A DNA stretch of 64,000 nucleotides from Vibrio casei (lineage in GTDB: Bacteria; Pseudomonadota; Gammaproteobacteria; Enterobacterales; Vibrionaceae), in contig NZ_AP018681.1 of NCBI RefSeq assembly GCF_002218025.2, forward strand, positions 992,001 to 1,056,000, read 5' to 3'. Shown piece after piece: positions 17,487 through 26,224 of the stretch (the first letter of the stretch is position 1; each line of letters begins with the position of its first letter). The notes beneath the pieces are model-generated. The model had not been told where the DNA came from and did not search any database. It was given only the letters and a program-made list of their open reading frames with translations. A program made the translations under genes and the position numbers.

Positions 17487-18149
17487 TTAATTCGGCGTTA
17501 ACATTCCTTCGGTAATAATAAAATCGATAATAAAATCGAGCCCAATACTTTTCTTCAAATTGGTGAAAATATACGGCTTATTTGGGCGCATGCGTTGTGT
17601 GTCCGATTCCATCACTTCAAGCGATGCACCAACATAAGGCGCGAGATCGATTTTGTTGATCACCAGTAAATCAGAACGCGTAATACCCGGCCCACCTTTA
17701 CGTGGGATCTTCTCGCCTTCCGCCACATCAATCACATAAATGGTCAGATCGGCAAGTTCTGGGCTAAAAGTAGCACTTAAATTATCACCACCACTCTCAA
17801 CAAATACCACATCGAGATTTTTATGACGTTTCGCCAGCTCTTCCACTGCAGCTAAGTTCATTGAAGCATCTTCGCGAATCGCAGTATGTGGGCAGCCACC
17901 TGTTTCAACGCCAATAATACGGTCGGCATCTAGCGCTTCTGCGCGGGTTAAAATCTTGGCATCTTCTTGAGTATAAATATCATTAGTCACCACTGCGATA
18001 TTTAAGCGATCACGAATGGCTTTACACAATACTTCTAATAACGCCGTTTTTCCGGATCCAACTGGGCCACCAATACCAATTCGTAGAGGTTGTTTGTAGC
18101 TAAGTTGTTGGTAGCTGTGTTCAATGTGCGTGCTTTCTATTTGAGACAT
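17487..18149 (-). CDS. ureG: Urease accessory GTPase UreG
   Basis: SIMIBI-class GTPase that supplies GTP-driven energy for nickel insertion into urease, with UreE, UreF and UreD. Motifs: [11 protein letters not shown] (P-loop), [31 protein letters not shown] with the conserved Cys-Pro-His nickel site, FVESGGDN and [11 protein letters not shown] (NKxD). Two starts are possible: ATG at 18173 with GAGGG 5 nt ahead, or ATG at 18149 with AAGGA about 7 nt ahead. I chose 18149 (220 residues), nearer to usual length. Last gene of the operon. Confidence 0.95.
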   Translation of the reverse strand: MSQIESTHIEHSYQQLSYKQPLRIGIGGPVGSGKTALLEVLCKAIRDRLNIAVVTNDIYTQEDAKILTRAEALDADRIIGVETGGCPHTAIREDASMNLAAVEELAKRHKNLDVVFVESGGDNLSATFSPELADLTIYVIDVAEGEKIPRKGGPGITRSDLLVINKIDLAPYVGASLEVMESDTQRMRPNKPYIFTNLKKSIGLDFIIDFIITEGMLTPN

Positions 18150-18185
18150 TCTCTTTTCCTTTACTTTGCTCATCAGATCCCTCAA

Positions 18186-18902
18186 TTAGGATCTAAAGAG
18201 TCTTGTATATTGAGTTTCATGGCGACTACTAGCAATCGCCACCGAAGGCGTAAAACTACCAATATCATCATCTTGAATTTGACTGGCTCGCACGATAGCT
18301 TGTGGTAACCATTGCGAAAGTTGAATCAAGGATCGTTGCCCTGCTGTTTGCCCTAATGGCACTAGTTTCACCCCCGCCGTGACGATGTTCTCTGCCCAAC
18401 TCCACAAATAGCCTTGTTGTAAATGATGCAACGAAATACCCCATTGTTTGGCGGCGATACAAAAACCTAATAGTTGATTTTGCGTAGCAGCATTGGGGTC
18501 ATCTTGCGGCTGCCAACTCGCTTTAATCGGAATATCTAACTGCTTTAAAAGCGTGAATAATGCCTTACCTCGTTGCAATTCCTCCGCACGTAATTCACTG
18601 GTTTCACGGCAAGAATAAAGATAGTTACTCCAATACTGAATACAGTCTTCATCATCCTCTTCTAATGCTTGATAAAACTTCGCCACAATCGGTAATTCCA
18701 ATGTAGTAAGGCTATTCTTGAGCATCATTTCAAGCCATTGCATTAATTGGGGTTGATTACTCACCCAACCTTTTTCAATTGCCCACTCCAACCCTTGCGA
18801 ATAAGTGAAACCACCAATCGGCAAGGATGGGCTGATCAGTTGAAATAGTCGAAAACAAGCGACATCATTAACTGGATTCTGACTCTGTTGTTCATCAGAC
18901 AT
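18186..18902 (-). CDS. ureF: Urease accessory protein UreF
   Basis: 238 residues, all-helical; forms the UreD-UreF-UreG activation complex and works as the GTPase-gating partner of UreG. LFQLISPSLPIGGFTYSQGLEWAIEKGWV at residues 19-47 is the family's N-terminal signature, and SCRETSELRAEELQRGKAL is the conserved middle. It starts seven nucleotides after the ureJ stop and ends just before ureG, consistent with translational coupling. The ribosome site (ACGG) is weak. Confidence 0.95.
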   Translation of the reverse strand: MSDEQQSQNPVNDVACFRLFQLISPSLPIGGFTYSQGLEWAIEKGWVSNQPQLMQWLEMMLKNSLTTLELPIVAKFYQALEEDDEDCIQYWSNYLYSCRETSELRAEELQRGKALFTLLKQLDIPIKASWQPQDDPNAATQNQLLGFCIAAKQWGISLHHLQQGYLWSWAENIVTAGVKLVPLGQTAGQRSLIQLSQWLPQAIVRASQIQDDDIGSFTPSVAIASSRHETQYTRLFRS

Positions 18903-18908
18903 CCGTAA

Positions 18909-19499
18909 TTAAGGTGCCATCATTAGTGCGATACCGGATGCGGCAATACCCGCGCTAAGCCACTTGTTTGCCAATGAAGATCCAGCAACAAAATGTGATA
19001 GACGCTCACCGACAAACATAATCGCCGCTGCCGAGATCAACATGCCTACACCAAAGCCCGATAATGTTCCCGTCGCTTCAACACCATGAGCGAAACCGTG
19101 GAAAAATACCAAGCCAATTGATGCTGTAACTAAAAATTTTGTTAATGATTCCCGGCTGTTAAAGGCATTCCAAATTCCTAATGCCACTACAAAAATTGAA
19201 GCTGCAATCATCAGCTCGACACCATTAACCGCACCCACTGCGCTACCGACAATTAAACCGATAGCTAAGCTCATTAATGCTGCGGCAAATAAGCTCAACT
19301 TACCTTTAATTGAAGTGTTATTAACAGTAGCGCGGCTAATAAGAATGCCCAGTCCTAGTAACATTGTTAGATGATCAAATCCCGTCAGTGGATGCAACAT
19401 ACCATCGGCAATCGAGCTGTGGGCCATGTGACCAGGATGGGCAAAAGCAGCCGGTGCCGCCAATAATGTAGAAAGAGTCAGTAAGCGTGTGTATTTCAT
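18909..19499 (-). CDS. ureJ: HupE/UreJ-family membrane protein
   Basis: 196 residues: a signal-like helix (TRLLTLSTLLAAPAAFAHPGH), then about six membrane helices with HPLTGFDHLTMLLGLGIL and FFHGFAHGVEAT, the His-containing motifs of HupE/UreJ. The family is thought to be nickel permeases; the position between ureE and ureF supports nickel supply for urease (inference). The frame is open much further upstream, but that part overlaps the 3' end of ureE and looks non-coding. The ATG at 19499 is preceded by AAAGGGATG. Confidence 0.88.
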   Translation of the reverse strand: MKYTRLLTLSTLLAAPAAFAHPGHMAHSSIADGMLHPLTGFDHLTMLLGLGILISRATVNNTSIKGKLSLFAAALMSLAIGLIVGSAVGAVNGVELMIAASIFVVALGIWNAFNSRESLTKFLVTASIGLVFFHGFAHGVEATGTLSGFGVGMLISAAAIMFVGERLSHFVAGSSLANKWLSAGIAASGIALMMAP

Positions 19500-19572
19500 A
19501 ATTAACATCCCTTTAAAAATTATAATTCTTTTAACTTTTACTAATAATGTATACCCAAAGTAAAACGGGTAT

Positions 19573-20055
19573 TTAATGGTGATGATGCTCGTGCTTATCA
19601 TCATGTTCGCCGTGACTGTGTCCACCAGAGCGACCACCATACGCACCATCTTCTGGCTCAAACGGAGCTTGCTCGATCGTCACTTTGGCATGCAATCCTG
19701 TGACCATGTCATCTAAGACGTGATCGTGTTGGTAACGAACCCAGCCTTGCGAGATTTGCAATGGAACGTGTCGGTTACCTAAATGATAAGTGACGCGATT
19801 GAGCAGTACCGCATCATCACAATAAACGGTTGAAACAGTTTCAGGCGCGGCTTTGATTTCAATATGCAAACCGCATTGGCTTTTTATAATTTGTCCACCA
19901 CGTAAAATATTACCGCGAGGTAGAAATAAGCCTGCGTCACGTCCATCGTCTAACACCACTTTTAAGCGGCTTTTAATTCGGCTGTTTATTGGCAAGCTTA
20001 ATGTGCCGTCAATTTTCGGCGGTGTTTCAGTTAAGATCTGTGTTAATTCGATCAT
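19573..20055 (-). CDS. ureE: Urease nickel metallochaperone UreE
   Basis: 160 residues; binds Ni(II) and delivers it to UreG for urease maturation. The N-terminal peptide-binding domain (LSLPINSRIKSRLKVVLDDGRDAGLFLPRG) is followed by a ferredoxin-like metal domain with YHLGNRHVPLQI (conserved His). The C-terminus is a histidine-rich tail ending HEHHHH, with eight His in the last fifteen residues, as in Klebsiella-type UreE. GGA lies 6 nt before the ATG. Located after ureC and a dispersed repeat. Confidence 0.95.
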   Translation of the reverse strand: MIELTQILTETPPKIDGTLSLPINSRIKSRLKVVLDDGRDAGLFLPRGNILRGGQIIKSQCGLHIEIKAAPETVSTVYCDDAVLLNRVTYHLGNRHVPLQISQGWVRYQHDHVLDDMVTGLHAKVTIEQAPFEPEDGAYGGRSGGHSHGEHDDKHEHHHH

Positions 20056-20119
20056 ATTCGGTCCATTAATATTTTGTTCTTATTATCAATCTCATACATT
20101 AAAAATGAAGAATGTTAAG

Positions 20120-20232
20120 ATTCGTCATCTCGTACATGAGCCTAAGCGAAGAAGATACGAGATCTCGCTCTTAATCATAAACTCCATTACAAACTAGATT
20201 CCGGACAACTCGTTCCTCGCTTCCGGAATGAC
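20120..20232. repeat. Dispersed palindromic repeat, composite copy between ureC and ureE
   Basis: Two hairpins in series: ATCTCGTA (20127-20134) with TACGAGAT (20156-20163), and ATTCCGG (20198-20204) with CCGGAAT (20223-20229). The second half closely matches the copy at 22056-22090 in the same operon. The make-up resembles short interspersed palindromic repeats common in Vibrio chromosomes. It carries no ORF. Both are transcribed inside the urease mRNA. Confidence 0.75.
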
Positions 20233-20239
20233 ACCTGAT

Positions 20240-21982
20240 TTAAAAAAGAAAATACCTCTGCGCCATTGGCAAGACTTCCGCTGGCTCGCAAGTGAGTAAT
20301 TCACCATCGGCATGCACTTCATAAGTTTGAGAATCAACTTCAATTTTGGGCTGCCAATCATTAAGTTTCATATCGGCTTTAGAAATATTACGACAATTTT
20401 TTGCCACGCCAATTAAGCTTCCTAAACCTAACTGCCCTGCAATGTCTTTCTCTTTGGCCGCTTTTGAAACAAAGATCATCGACGTGTGTTTAGATGCTTG
20501 TCCGTAGCTGCCAAACATTGAGCGATAATGCACAGGTTGTGGAGTTGGAATAGACGCATTAGGATCGCCCATTGGAGCCATTGCGATCATTCCACCTTTA
20601 ATAATGGCGCTTGGTTTCACGCCAAAAAATGCTGGTTTCCACAACACTAAATCGGCCAGTTTGCCCACTTCCACAGAGCCAACTTCATGGCTAATACCAT
20701 GTGTTATTGCAGGATTTATCGTGTATTTCGCTACATATCGACGTAATCGAAAATTATCACTTGGGATTTGATGTCCAAATTTTTCATCCTGCGCATCGAA
20801 ATCAGCTTGGTCTTCTCTTAACGGGCCTCGTTGCACTTTCATTTTATGCGCCGTTTGCCATGTTCTTAACACCACCTCTCCAACACGCCCCATAGCTTGA
20901 GAGTCTGATGAGATCATCGAGAACGCGCCTAAATCATGCAAAATATCTTCCGCAGCAATGGTTTCACGACGGATACGAGACTCGGCAAACGCAACGTCTT
21001 CGGCAATTGAGGGAGATAAATGGTGACAAACCATCAACATATCTAAATGTTCATCCACCGTATTCACCGTATAAGGACGCGTTGGATTGGTAGATGAAGG
21101 AAGGATATTTGATTCACCACAGGCTTTAATAATATCAGGTGCATGACCGCCACCCGCGCCTTCAGTGTGGTAAGTATGGATAACGCGATCGCCAATAGCG
21201 GCAAGTGTCGATTCCACAAAACCAGACTCATTAAGTGTGTCGGTATGAATCGCCACTTGCACATCAGTAAGATCAGCCACAGTTAAACAGTTATCAATCG
21301 AAGCTGGAGTTGTGCCCCAATCTTCATGCAATTTTAAGCCAATGACACCCGCTTCCACTTGCTCAATTAACGGCTCAGGCAAGCTAGCATTACCTTTGCC
21401 AAGCAAACCAAAGTTCATCGGAAATTCATCTAATGCTTCAAGCATACGGTGAATATTCCATGGCCCTGGCGTGCAAGTAGTCGCATTGGTTCCGGTTGCA
21501 GGCCCGGTGCCACCACCAATCATGGTAGTAATACCTGAGGCAAGGGCCTCTTCAATTTGTTGTGGGCAAATGTAGTGAATGTGGGAATCAATTCCGCCCG
21601 CAGTCACAATTGAACCTTCAGCGGCAATGATTTCGGTTCCTGGGCCAATCACAATATCAACATTGGGTTGCACATCAGGATTACCCGCTTTGCCAATGCC
21701 GCAGATACGCCCATTTTTAACACCAATATCGGCTTTCACCACCCCCCAATGATCGAGGATCACCGCGTTGGTTAATACTAAATCTGGTGTAAATTCGGAA
21801 ACTAATTGACTCTGACCTTGCCCATCTCGGATCACTTTACCGCCGCCGAATTTGACTTCATCACCATACACGGTGAAATCTTTTTCTACTTCAAGCCATA
21901 ATTCGGTATCCTCCAGACGCAATCGATCGCCAGTGGTTGGGCCAAACATCTCGGCATAGGCTCTTTTTGATATTTTTGCCAT
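20240..21982 (-). CDS. ureC: Urease subunit alpha (catalytic) UreC
   Basis: 580 residues; hydrolyses urea to ammonia and carbamate in the cytoplasm. All active-site residues are present: His134 and His136 in IDSHIHY, carbamylated Lys217 in GLKLHEDWG, His219, His246 in AIHTD, His272 in [11 protein letters not shown], flap Cys319 and His320 in MVCHHLSP, and the Asp in [10 protein letters not shown]. Numbering through these sites agrees with the Klebsiella enzyme. I chose the ATG at 21982 ([15 protein letters not shown]) because AAGGA lies ahead and homologues start here; the frame extends 13 codons upstream. Preceded by ureB and a short repeat. Confidence 0.98.
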   Translation of the reverse strand: MAKISKRAYAEMFGPTTGDRLRLEDTELWLEVEKDFTVYGDEVKFGGGKVIRDGQGQSQLVSEFTPDLVLTNAVILDHWGVVKADIGVKNGRICGIGKAGNPDVQPNVDIVIGPGTEIIAAEGSIVTAGGIDSHIHYICPQQIEEALASGITTMIGGGTGPATGTNATTCTPGPWNIHRMLEALDEFPMNFGLLGKGNASLPEPLIEQVEAGVIGLKLHEDWGTTPASIDNCLTVADLTDVQVAIHTDTLNESGFVESTLAAIGDRVIHTYHTEGAGGGHAPDIIKACGESNILPSSTNPTRPYTVNTVDEHLDMLMVCHHLSPSIAEDVAFAESRIRRETIAAEDILHDLGAFSMISSDSQAMGRVGEVVLRTWQTAHKMKVQRGPLREDQADFDAQDEKFGHQIPSDNFRLRRYVAKYTINPAITHGISHEVGSVEVGKLADLVLWKPAFFGVKPSAIIKGGMIAMAPMGDPNASIPTPQPVHYRSMFGSYGQASKHTSMIFVSKAAKEKDIAGQLGLGSLIGVAKNCRNISKADMKLNDWQPKIEVDSQTYEVHADGELLTCEPAEVLPMAQRYFLF

Positions 21983-22055
21983 GTTATAAATCCTTTTAGC
22001 GAACCTTGTACTTTCTATCATCAGTCATTTTGAATGATGATCAAACCACGTTGAA

Positions 22056-22090
22056 GATTCCGAATAACTCATTCCTCACTTCCGGAATGG
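22056..22090. repeat. Dispersed palindromic repeat, short copy between ureB and ureC
   Basis: About 35 nt with imperfect inverted ends ATTCCG and CCGGAAT around a CTCATTCCTCACTT centre. It aligns over its full length with the distal half of the copy at 20197-20232, differing at about five positions. Confidence 0.75.
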
Positions 22091-22105
22091 CGCTATTTTT
22101 CCATC

Positions 22106-22444
22106 CTAATCAAGTGAACCCATTATCCGCCCTTTAAACCCATACACCTTGCGAGTACCCGCATACGATACCAATTCAACGGTTCTTGATTGACCCGGTT
22201 CAAAACGCGTTGCAGTACCTGCTGGGATATTGAGTCGAAAACCTTTTGTCGTTTCTCGGTCGAAATTCAGCGCATCGTTCACTTCATAAAAATGATAATG
22301 AGATCCAATTTGAACTGGGCGATCGCCTAAGTTTTCGACTTTAATTTGAATCGTTTTACGGTCAACATTGAGCTCTATATCGCCTGTACCTGAGATAAGT
22401 TGACCGGGAATAAATGCATTAGGATTGGCATTATTGGTTTTCAT
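22106..22444 (-). CDS. ureB: Urease subunit beta UreB
   Basis: 112 residues. [14 protein letters not shown] near the start and [24 protein letters not shown] are the family signatures; the C-terminal [11 protein letters not shown] is typical. It is a structural subunit of the (alpha beta gamma)3 enzyme. AAGGA lies about 7 nt before the ATG. It follows ureA by nine nucleotides. Confidence 0.98.
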   Translation of the reverse strand: MKTNNANPNAFIPGQLISGTGDIELNVDRKTIQIKVENLGDRPVQIGSHYHFYEVNDALNFDRETTKGFRLNIPAGTATRFEPGQSRTVELVSYAGTRKVYGFKGRIMGSLD

Positions 22445-22453
22445 AGCGCTTCC

Positions 22454-22756
22454 TTACACAATGGGATCATGAACGGTGACAAGTTTGGTTCCATCAGGAA
22501 AAGTCGCTTCCACCTGAACATCAGGGATCATCGATGGAACACCTTCCATCACATCATTGACGCTTAAAATTGTGCGACCAAAGTTCATCAATTCAGCGAC
22601 GGTTTTGCCTTCACGTGCACCTTCTAAAATGGCGCTACTGAGAAGGGCTACCGATTCTGGGTAATTCAATTTTAAGCCTTTGTCTTTACGTTGCTGGGCT
22701 AACATTCCAGCACAAAATATGAGGAGCTTGTCTTTTTCTCTTGGGGTTAATTCCAT
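22454..22756 (-). CDS. ureA: Urease subunit gamma UreA
   Basis: 100 residues, the usual length. [34 protein letters not shown] and the end [16 protein letters not shown] are hallmarks. Separate ureA and ureB genes are the normal bacterial arrangement (not the Helicobacter fusion). GGAG lies 5 nt before the ATG. It lies between ureD and ureB. Confidence 0.98.
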   Translation of the reverse strand: MELTPREKDKLLIFCAGMLAQQRKDKGLKLNYPESVALLSSAILEGAREGKTVAELMNFGRTILSVNDVMEGVPSMIPDVQVEATFPDGTKLVTVHDPIV

Positions 22757-22827
22757 GTTGACTCCAATTGACTCATGTTTATTTCAATGATTTCCGATAT
22801 CACATTGTTATAATTAAAATTCACCTA

Positions 22828-23781
22828 TCAGGTTGCCCAAATGCGTGGTGGTTCTGGGACAGAATCAAACCATTGCAACCGAATTTGCTGCCAAATAAGA
22901 GTGAAAGCTTCCAACATTGGTTCAGTCCAATGGCCTAGTGCTCTTACAACAATAAGATTCTGAATTTGAGTCGCAGCAATCACTAGCTCACTATCTAACA
23001 CCACGTTACCTGATGAGAAATGTCGATGACTTGCAAGGTCTTGAAGCAAATCCTGTACCATTCTTAAATCATTTTCTGTTTGCGCCGTAATGAAAAAGCT
23101 GCCCATCATAGGAAAACCTTGTAATCCACTGTTTAATATTGATTTATTCCCGCCCTCTAATTGCACATTTTCAGTGAGAATTCGTTTTTCATCGACAAAT
23201 ACTTGCGTCTTACCCCACACTTTCCCACCCTCAAAGCACTCTTTTAGTGCAGGTCGACCAAAGCAGTGCAACTCCCAGCCCATAAATAGTGCACCAGTTT
23301 CAATATGAATATCCGTATCAATTCGAACTTGTGCCGTGGGAAAAAAGATGTTTTCTTGAGGGAGCCATTCCAAACAACTTCCAGCTTTCACCGTTAAGAT
23401 TTGTTTTTGACGCGCGACTTTACCTTCAGAGCGATAAAATTTTGTGGCACCAGGAGTGGTGACTAGTGCATGTGCACCAATCTCAGTCGTCGCTTTGATC
23501 AATAATTCATCACCGCCGACAACCCCTCCCGGAGGATGTAAGAGATAGGTATGGCAAACATCGCCTTCAGGATAAAGTGGCCGCTGAATTGCTAATGGCC
23601 CAAGCTGTGCTTTATGACTGACCACAGTTTTATCACCACGATCGGTGAAACCTAATGTCAGCTCCGCTTTCCATCCTTGGTTTTTTACATCCCCCCTGTT
23701 TTCATCACCTCTAGATGATATTAAATTAGAGGATAAAGCAGCTTCCGCTGTTGTTAGTCCTGCCACCATTTTCAGTTCCAT
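22828..23781 (-). CDS. ureD: Urease accessory protein UreD
   Basis: 317 residues; a scaffold that binds apo-urease and, with UreF and UreG, delivers nickel. NQGWKAELTLGFTDRGDKTVVSHKAQLGPLAIQRPLYPEGDVCHTYLLHPPGGVVGGD covers the conserved N-terminal beta region, and TPGATKFYRSEG the family core. The first 30 residues are variable. The start is either ATG at 23781 or the ATG four codons later, which has a better-placed GGA. First gene of ureDABCEJFG, with a sigma-54-like promoter just upstream. Confidence 0.95.
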   Translation of the reverse strand: MELKMVAGLTTAEAALSSNLISSRGDENRGDVKNQGWKAELTLGFTDRGDKTVVSHKAQLGPLAIQRPLYPEGDVCHTYLLHPPGGVVGGDELLIKATTEIGAHALVTTPGATKFYRSEGKVARQKQILTVKAGSCLEWLPQENIFFPTAQVRIDTDIHIETGALFMGWELHCFGRPALKECFEGGKVWGKTQVFVDEKRILTENVQLEGGNKSILNSGLQGFPMMGSFFITAQTENDLRMVQDLLQDLASHRHFSSGNVVLDSELVIAATQIQNLIVVRALGHWTEPMLEAFTLIWQQIRLQWFDSVPEPPRIWAT

Positions 23782-23808
23782 TTCTTAAATGATTTTACAG
23801 AATACACA

Positions 23809-23824
23809 AGCAAGACTCATGCCT
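23809..23824 (-). promoter_or_regulatory. Sigma-54-like promoter upstream of ureD
   Basis: On the minus strand AGGCATGAGTCTTGCT keeps the invariant GG (-24) and GC (-12) at correct spacing, with TTGCT intact. It differs from TGGCACG-N4-TTGCW at two positions. The start point would be about 18-20 nt before the ureD ATG. Nitrogen control by NtrC is implied but I found no clear enhancer site upstream. Confidence 0.6.
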
Positions 23825-23985
23825 TATTATTGAGTGTCTTGTCACTTTCTATCTCAAATGGCTTGAATCACGATTAATACTTGAAAATAATACTTTGCTT
23901 TACTTGGAAAGAATCCGCTATGATGCGATTACATTAAGTCATTTTTCTTAATAAATAGTTTGTAAACGACTGAGCATTTATTTAA

Positions 23986-24363
23986 ATGATTCGTACATGG
24001 TGTATTACAATTGCTGCTTTAATTTCGTTATTGCTCTCAAGCTATAGCGCAGCGGTTATGCCTGTAACGATGTTAATCGATTCTCAGGCCATGCAACACT
24101 CATCGCACACAATATCATCGGAACAAATCAGCAAGCACAACATGTGCACCGCTTCCGATGCGCAAGCCGACAACACCACTCATCATCACCAAAAAACCAT
24201 GAGTACTAATTGCTGCGATTCAACTTGTGTTGCCAGCTACGTTTATTTACCAACCCCAACAGCCCATCTTATTGAGCAGCACAGCTTATTACTGATCGAA
24301 GACTATTCTCCTGTATTTACCTCTCGTCTTTCGAGTTCACTTTACCGCCCCCCTATAGCTTAA
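23986..24363 (+). CDS. Small secreted His/Cys-rich protein, CopL-like
   Basis: 125 residues. An N-terminal signal peptide (WCITIAALISLLLSSYSAAV) is followed by a region rich in potential metal ligands: HSSH, KHNMC, THHHQK and NCCDSTC. The C-terminus ends SSLYRPPIA, a pattern seen in small uncharacterised proteins of copper loci. I infer a periplasmic metal-binding role, probably copper, because a cupredoxin gene follows on the same strand. The precise family is not certain, and the ribosome site is weak. Confidence 0.6.
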   Translation: MIRTWCITIAALISLLLSSYSAAVMPVTMLIDSQAMQHSSHTISSEQISKHNMCTASDAQADNTTHHHQKTMSTNCCDSTCVASYVYLPTPTAHLIEQHSLLLIEDYSPVFTSRLSSSLYRPPIA

Positions 24364-24658
24364 CGTCCCATTACGCGAGTTTTCTCGCTGAATTATGCTA
24401 ATCACGGCCTTGGCTTAGCTATGCGCTGGTGTTTACCTGTAATTCTATCAATCAACATCTATAGATTTTCATCCATGAGTAAGTATCAAAACACATAGTT
24501 ACAACACTACTGCTCACGTTGTTTTATCGGCATTTTTAAACTATGGAAGCAACATTCACACCAATTAACCCCCCATAAATAAGCCGTTTAAATAAAGAAA
24601 AACCATTTAACGAGTAAGCAGAACTCACTGCCTACCCAACATAAAAAAGGAAAATACA

Positions 24659-25216
24659 ATGAAAAACACATTTATCAAAACCACACTTGCAGTAAGTTTC
24701 GCTATGGCCTCTTCATTAGCGATTGCCGACATGAGCGATCACAAAATGGAGTCAGGCAACATGAAAGGTCATTCAATGAAGATGGATGGCATGGAAATGA
24801 GCGACATGGACATAAGTAAAATGAACATAAAAGGCATGACGGATGTTGGCATGCCTGCAAAAGGAGCAAAACCAGACAAAGTAGTTCAAGTTATTCTAGC
24901 CGATGATATGACTATTACCTTTGCGGGTAATACGGATATTCAACCGAACGATGTGGTTCAATTTGTGGTGATGAATAAAGGTAAAATTGATCATGAATTC
25001 ACGATAGGCAGCGAGCAAGAGCAAGAAAAACACCGTGAAATGATGAGGAACATGACTGGCATGAGCCATGAGCATAATTCAGGGAGCAGCGTTACCGTCG
25101 CACCGGGCAAAGCCAAACAAATGCTTTGGCACTTTCATGGTAACCCCGATGTCGAATTTGCCTGTAACATCCCAGGTCATGCTGAAGCTGGTATGGTAAA
25201 AAAAGTGACGCTATAA
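24659..25216 (+). CDS. Periplasmic Met-rich cupredoxin (copper-binding)
   Basis: 185 residues. A signal peptide (TTLAVSFAMASSLAIA) is followed by a flexible stretch (about residues 23-61) with eleven Met and two His, then a cupredoxin domain. Copper ligands can be seen: His in KIDHEFTIG, then Cys, His and Met in EFACNIPGHAEAGM. The protein probably binds Cu(I) through the Met-rich segment and Cu in the type-1 site, in copper tolerance or delivery. AAGGA lies 7 nt before the ATG. The gap 24364-24658 shows no clear CueR or other operator. Confidence 0.88.
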   Translation: MKNTFIKTTLAVSFAMASSLAIADMSDHKMESGNMKGHSMKMDGMEMSDMDISKMNIKGMTDVGMPAKGAKPDKVVQVILADDMTITFAGNTDIQPNDVVQFVVMNKGKIDHEFTIGSEQEQEKHREMMRNMTGMSHEHNSGSSVTVAPGKAKQMLWHFHGNPDVEFACNIPGHAEAGMVKKVTL

Positions 25217-25246
25217 GCCCCTAGCATTATATTTTGCTGATAATAC

Positions 25247-25283
25247 ACACCGCCAGACCCGATAGGCGCTGACGGTGTTTTTT
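25247..25283 (+). terminator. Rho-independent terminator after the cupredoxin gene
   Basis: ACACCG...CAG and CTG..CGGTGT form the stem, followed by six T on the plus strand. It lies in the short gap before the convergent SDR gene. Confidence 0.85.
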
Positions 25284-25288
25284 CACTT

Positions 25289-26110
25289 CTAATGGCCTTT
25301 ACCAACCACACGATCAAGCATGGCTGAAGACAATAACCGTCGAAGATAACCAAAAATATAGGTCGCTTTCGTCACATAATATCGAGGCTTAGGTTTATCA
25401 CTGTCCAGAATTTTCTGCACAACATTTAATACCGTATCTGGCCCTAAAGTAAAAGGCGCAGAAGGATTAGGATCACCCAATCTTGCTAACGTCTTCTTAT
25501 AGTTTTCTTTGTGGCGGGATCCCTCGACATCAATTGAGGCTTTAACCGCGCGCAATGAGTTTGATCTAAACTGACTCACAATCGGGCCTGGCTCAATCAA
25601 ACTCACCGAAATATTAGTATCCATCAATTCCAAACGCAATGCATCGCTATAGCCTTCCATGGCAAACTTACTAGCAACATAAGCACCACGATACTTCATC
25701 GCGACCAATCCTAGCACTGAACTGTTTTGCACAATCTTGCCAGAGCCTTGCTTTAACATGACAGGGAGGACCGCGCGGGTCAGTTCGTGTAATCCAAATA
25801 AATTGGTTTCAAACTGTGATCGAAGGGCATGAGTCGGCAGATCTTCGAGTGCGCCCCCTTGCCCGTATCCGGCATTATTGAATAAAGCATCCAACCTTCC
25901 CCCCGTCATGCTTAACGTTTGTTTTAATGCGGCTTGAATAGATTGAGGATCCGTTACATCAAGCTGAACACAATTAAGCCCTTGCGCCATCAGCTCAGTG
26001 ACATCTTCAATGTTACGACAGCTTGCAACCACTTGATAACCGGCTCGATGTAATTGCTCTGCGCAATAGCGACCAATGCCACTGCTGCACCCAGTTATCA
26101 ATATCGACAT
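25289..26110 (-). CDS. Short-chain dehydrogenase/reductase (SDR)
   Basis: About 273 residues. The Rossmann site is ITGCSSGIGRYCAEQL (TGxxxGIG), with the LDVTD and NNAGYGQGG motifs. Catalytic residues are Ser in QNSSVLG and Tyr/Lys in YVASKFAMEG (YxxxK). The classical SDR arrangement after that (EPGPIVSQF) is intact. Substrate unknown; related proteins reduce retinol-like, steroid or fatty ketones. Two ATGs two codons apart are possible; AGGA fits the inner one at 26110. Confidence 0.9.
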   Translation of the reverse strand: MSILITGCSSGIGRYCAEQLHRAGYQVVASCRNIEDVTELMAQGLNCVQLDVTDPQSIQAALKQTLSMTGGRLDALFNNAGYGQGGALEDLPTHALRSQFETNLFGLHELTRAVLPVMLKQGSGKIVQNSSVLGLVAMKYRGAYVASKFAMEGYSDALRLELMDTNISVSLIEPGPIVSQFRSNSLRAVKASIDVEGSRHKENYKKTLARLGDPNPSAPFTLGPDTVLNVVQKILDSDKPKPRYYVTKATYIFGYLRRLLSSAMLDRVVGKGH

Positions 26111-26224
26111 TTTCATCCTATGCTATCTTCCTTTTCATCTCTCGACGCTTTACATTCATAATAAAGTAACTTGATACCATCGCTTAAGGCACTGATGCTA
26201 TCAAAAACACCAAGGAAGGAAACC

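Noticed and set aside
19500..19661. 54-codon N-terminal extension of ureJ
   Set aside because: It overlaps the 3' end of ureE and looks non-coding; the signal-like helix begins at 19499.
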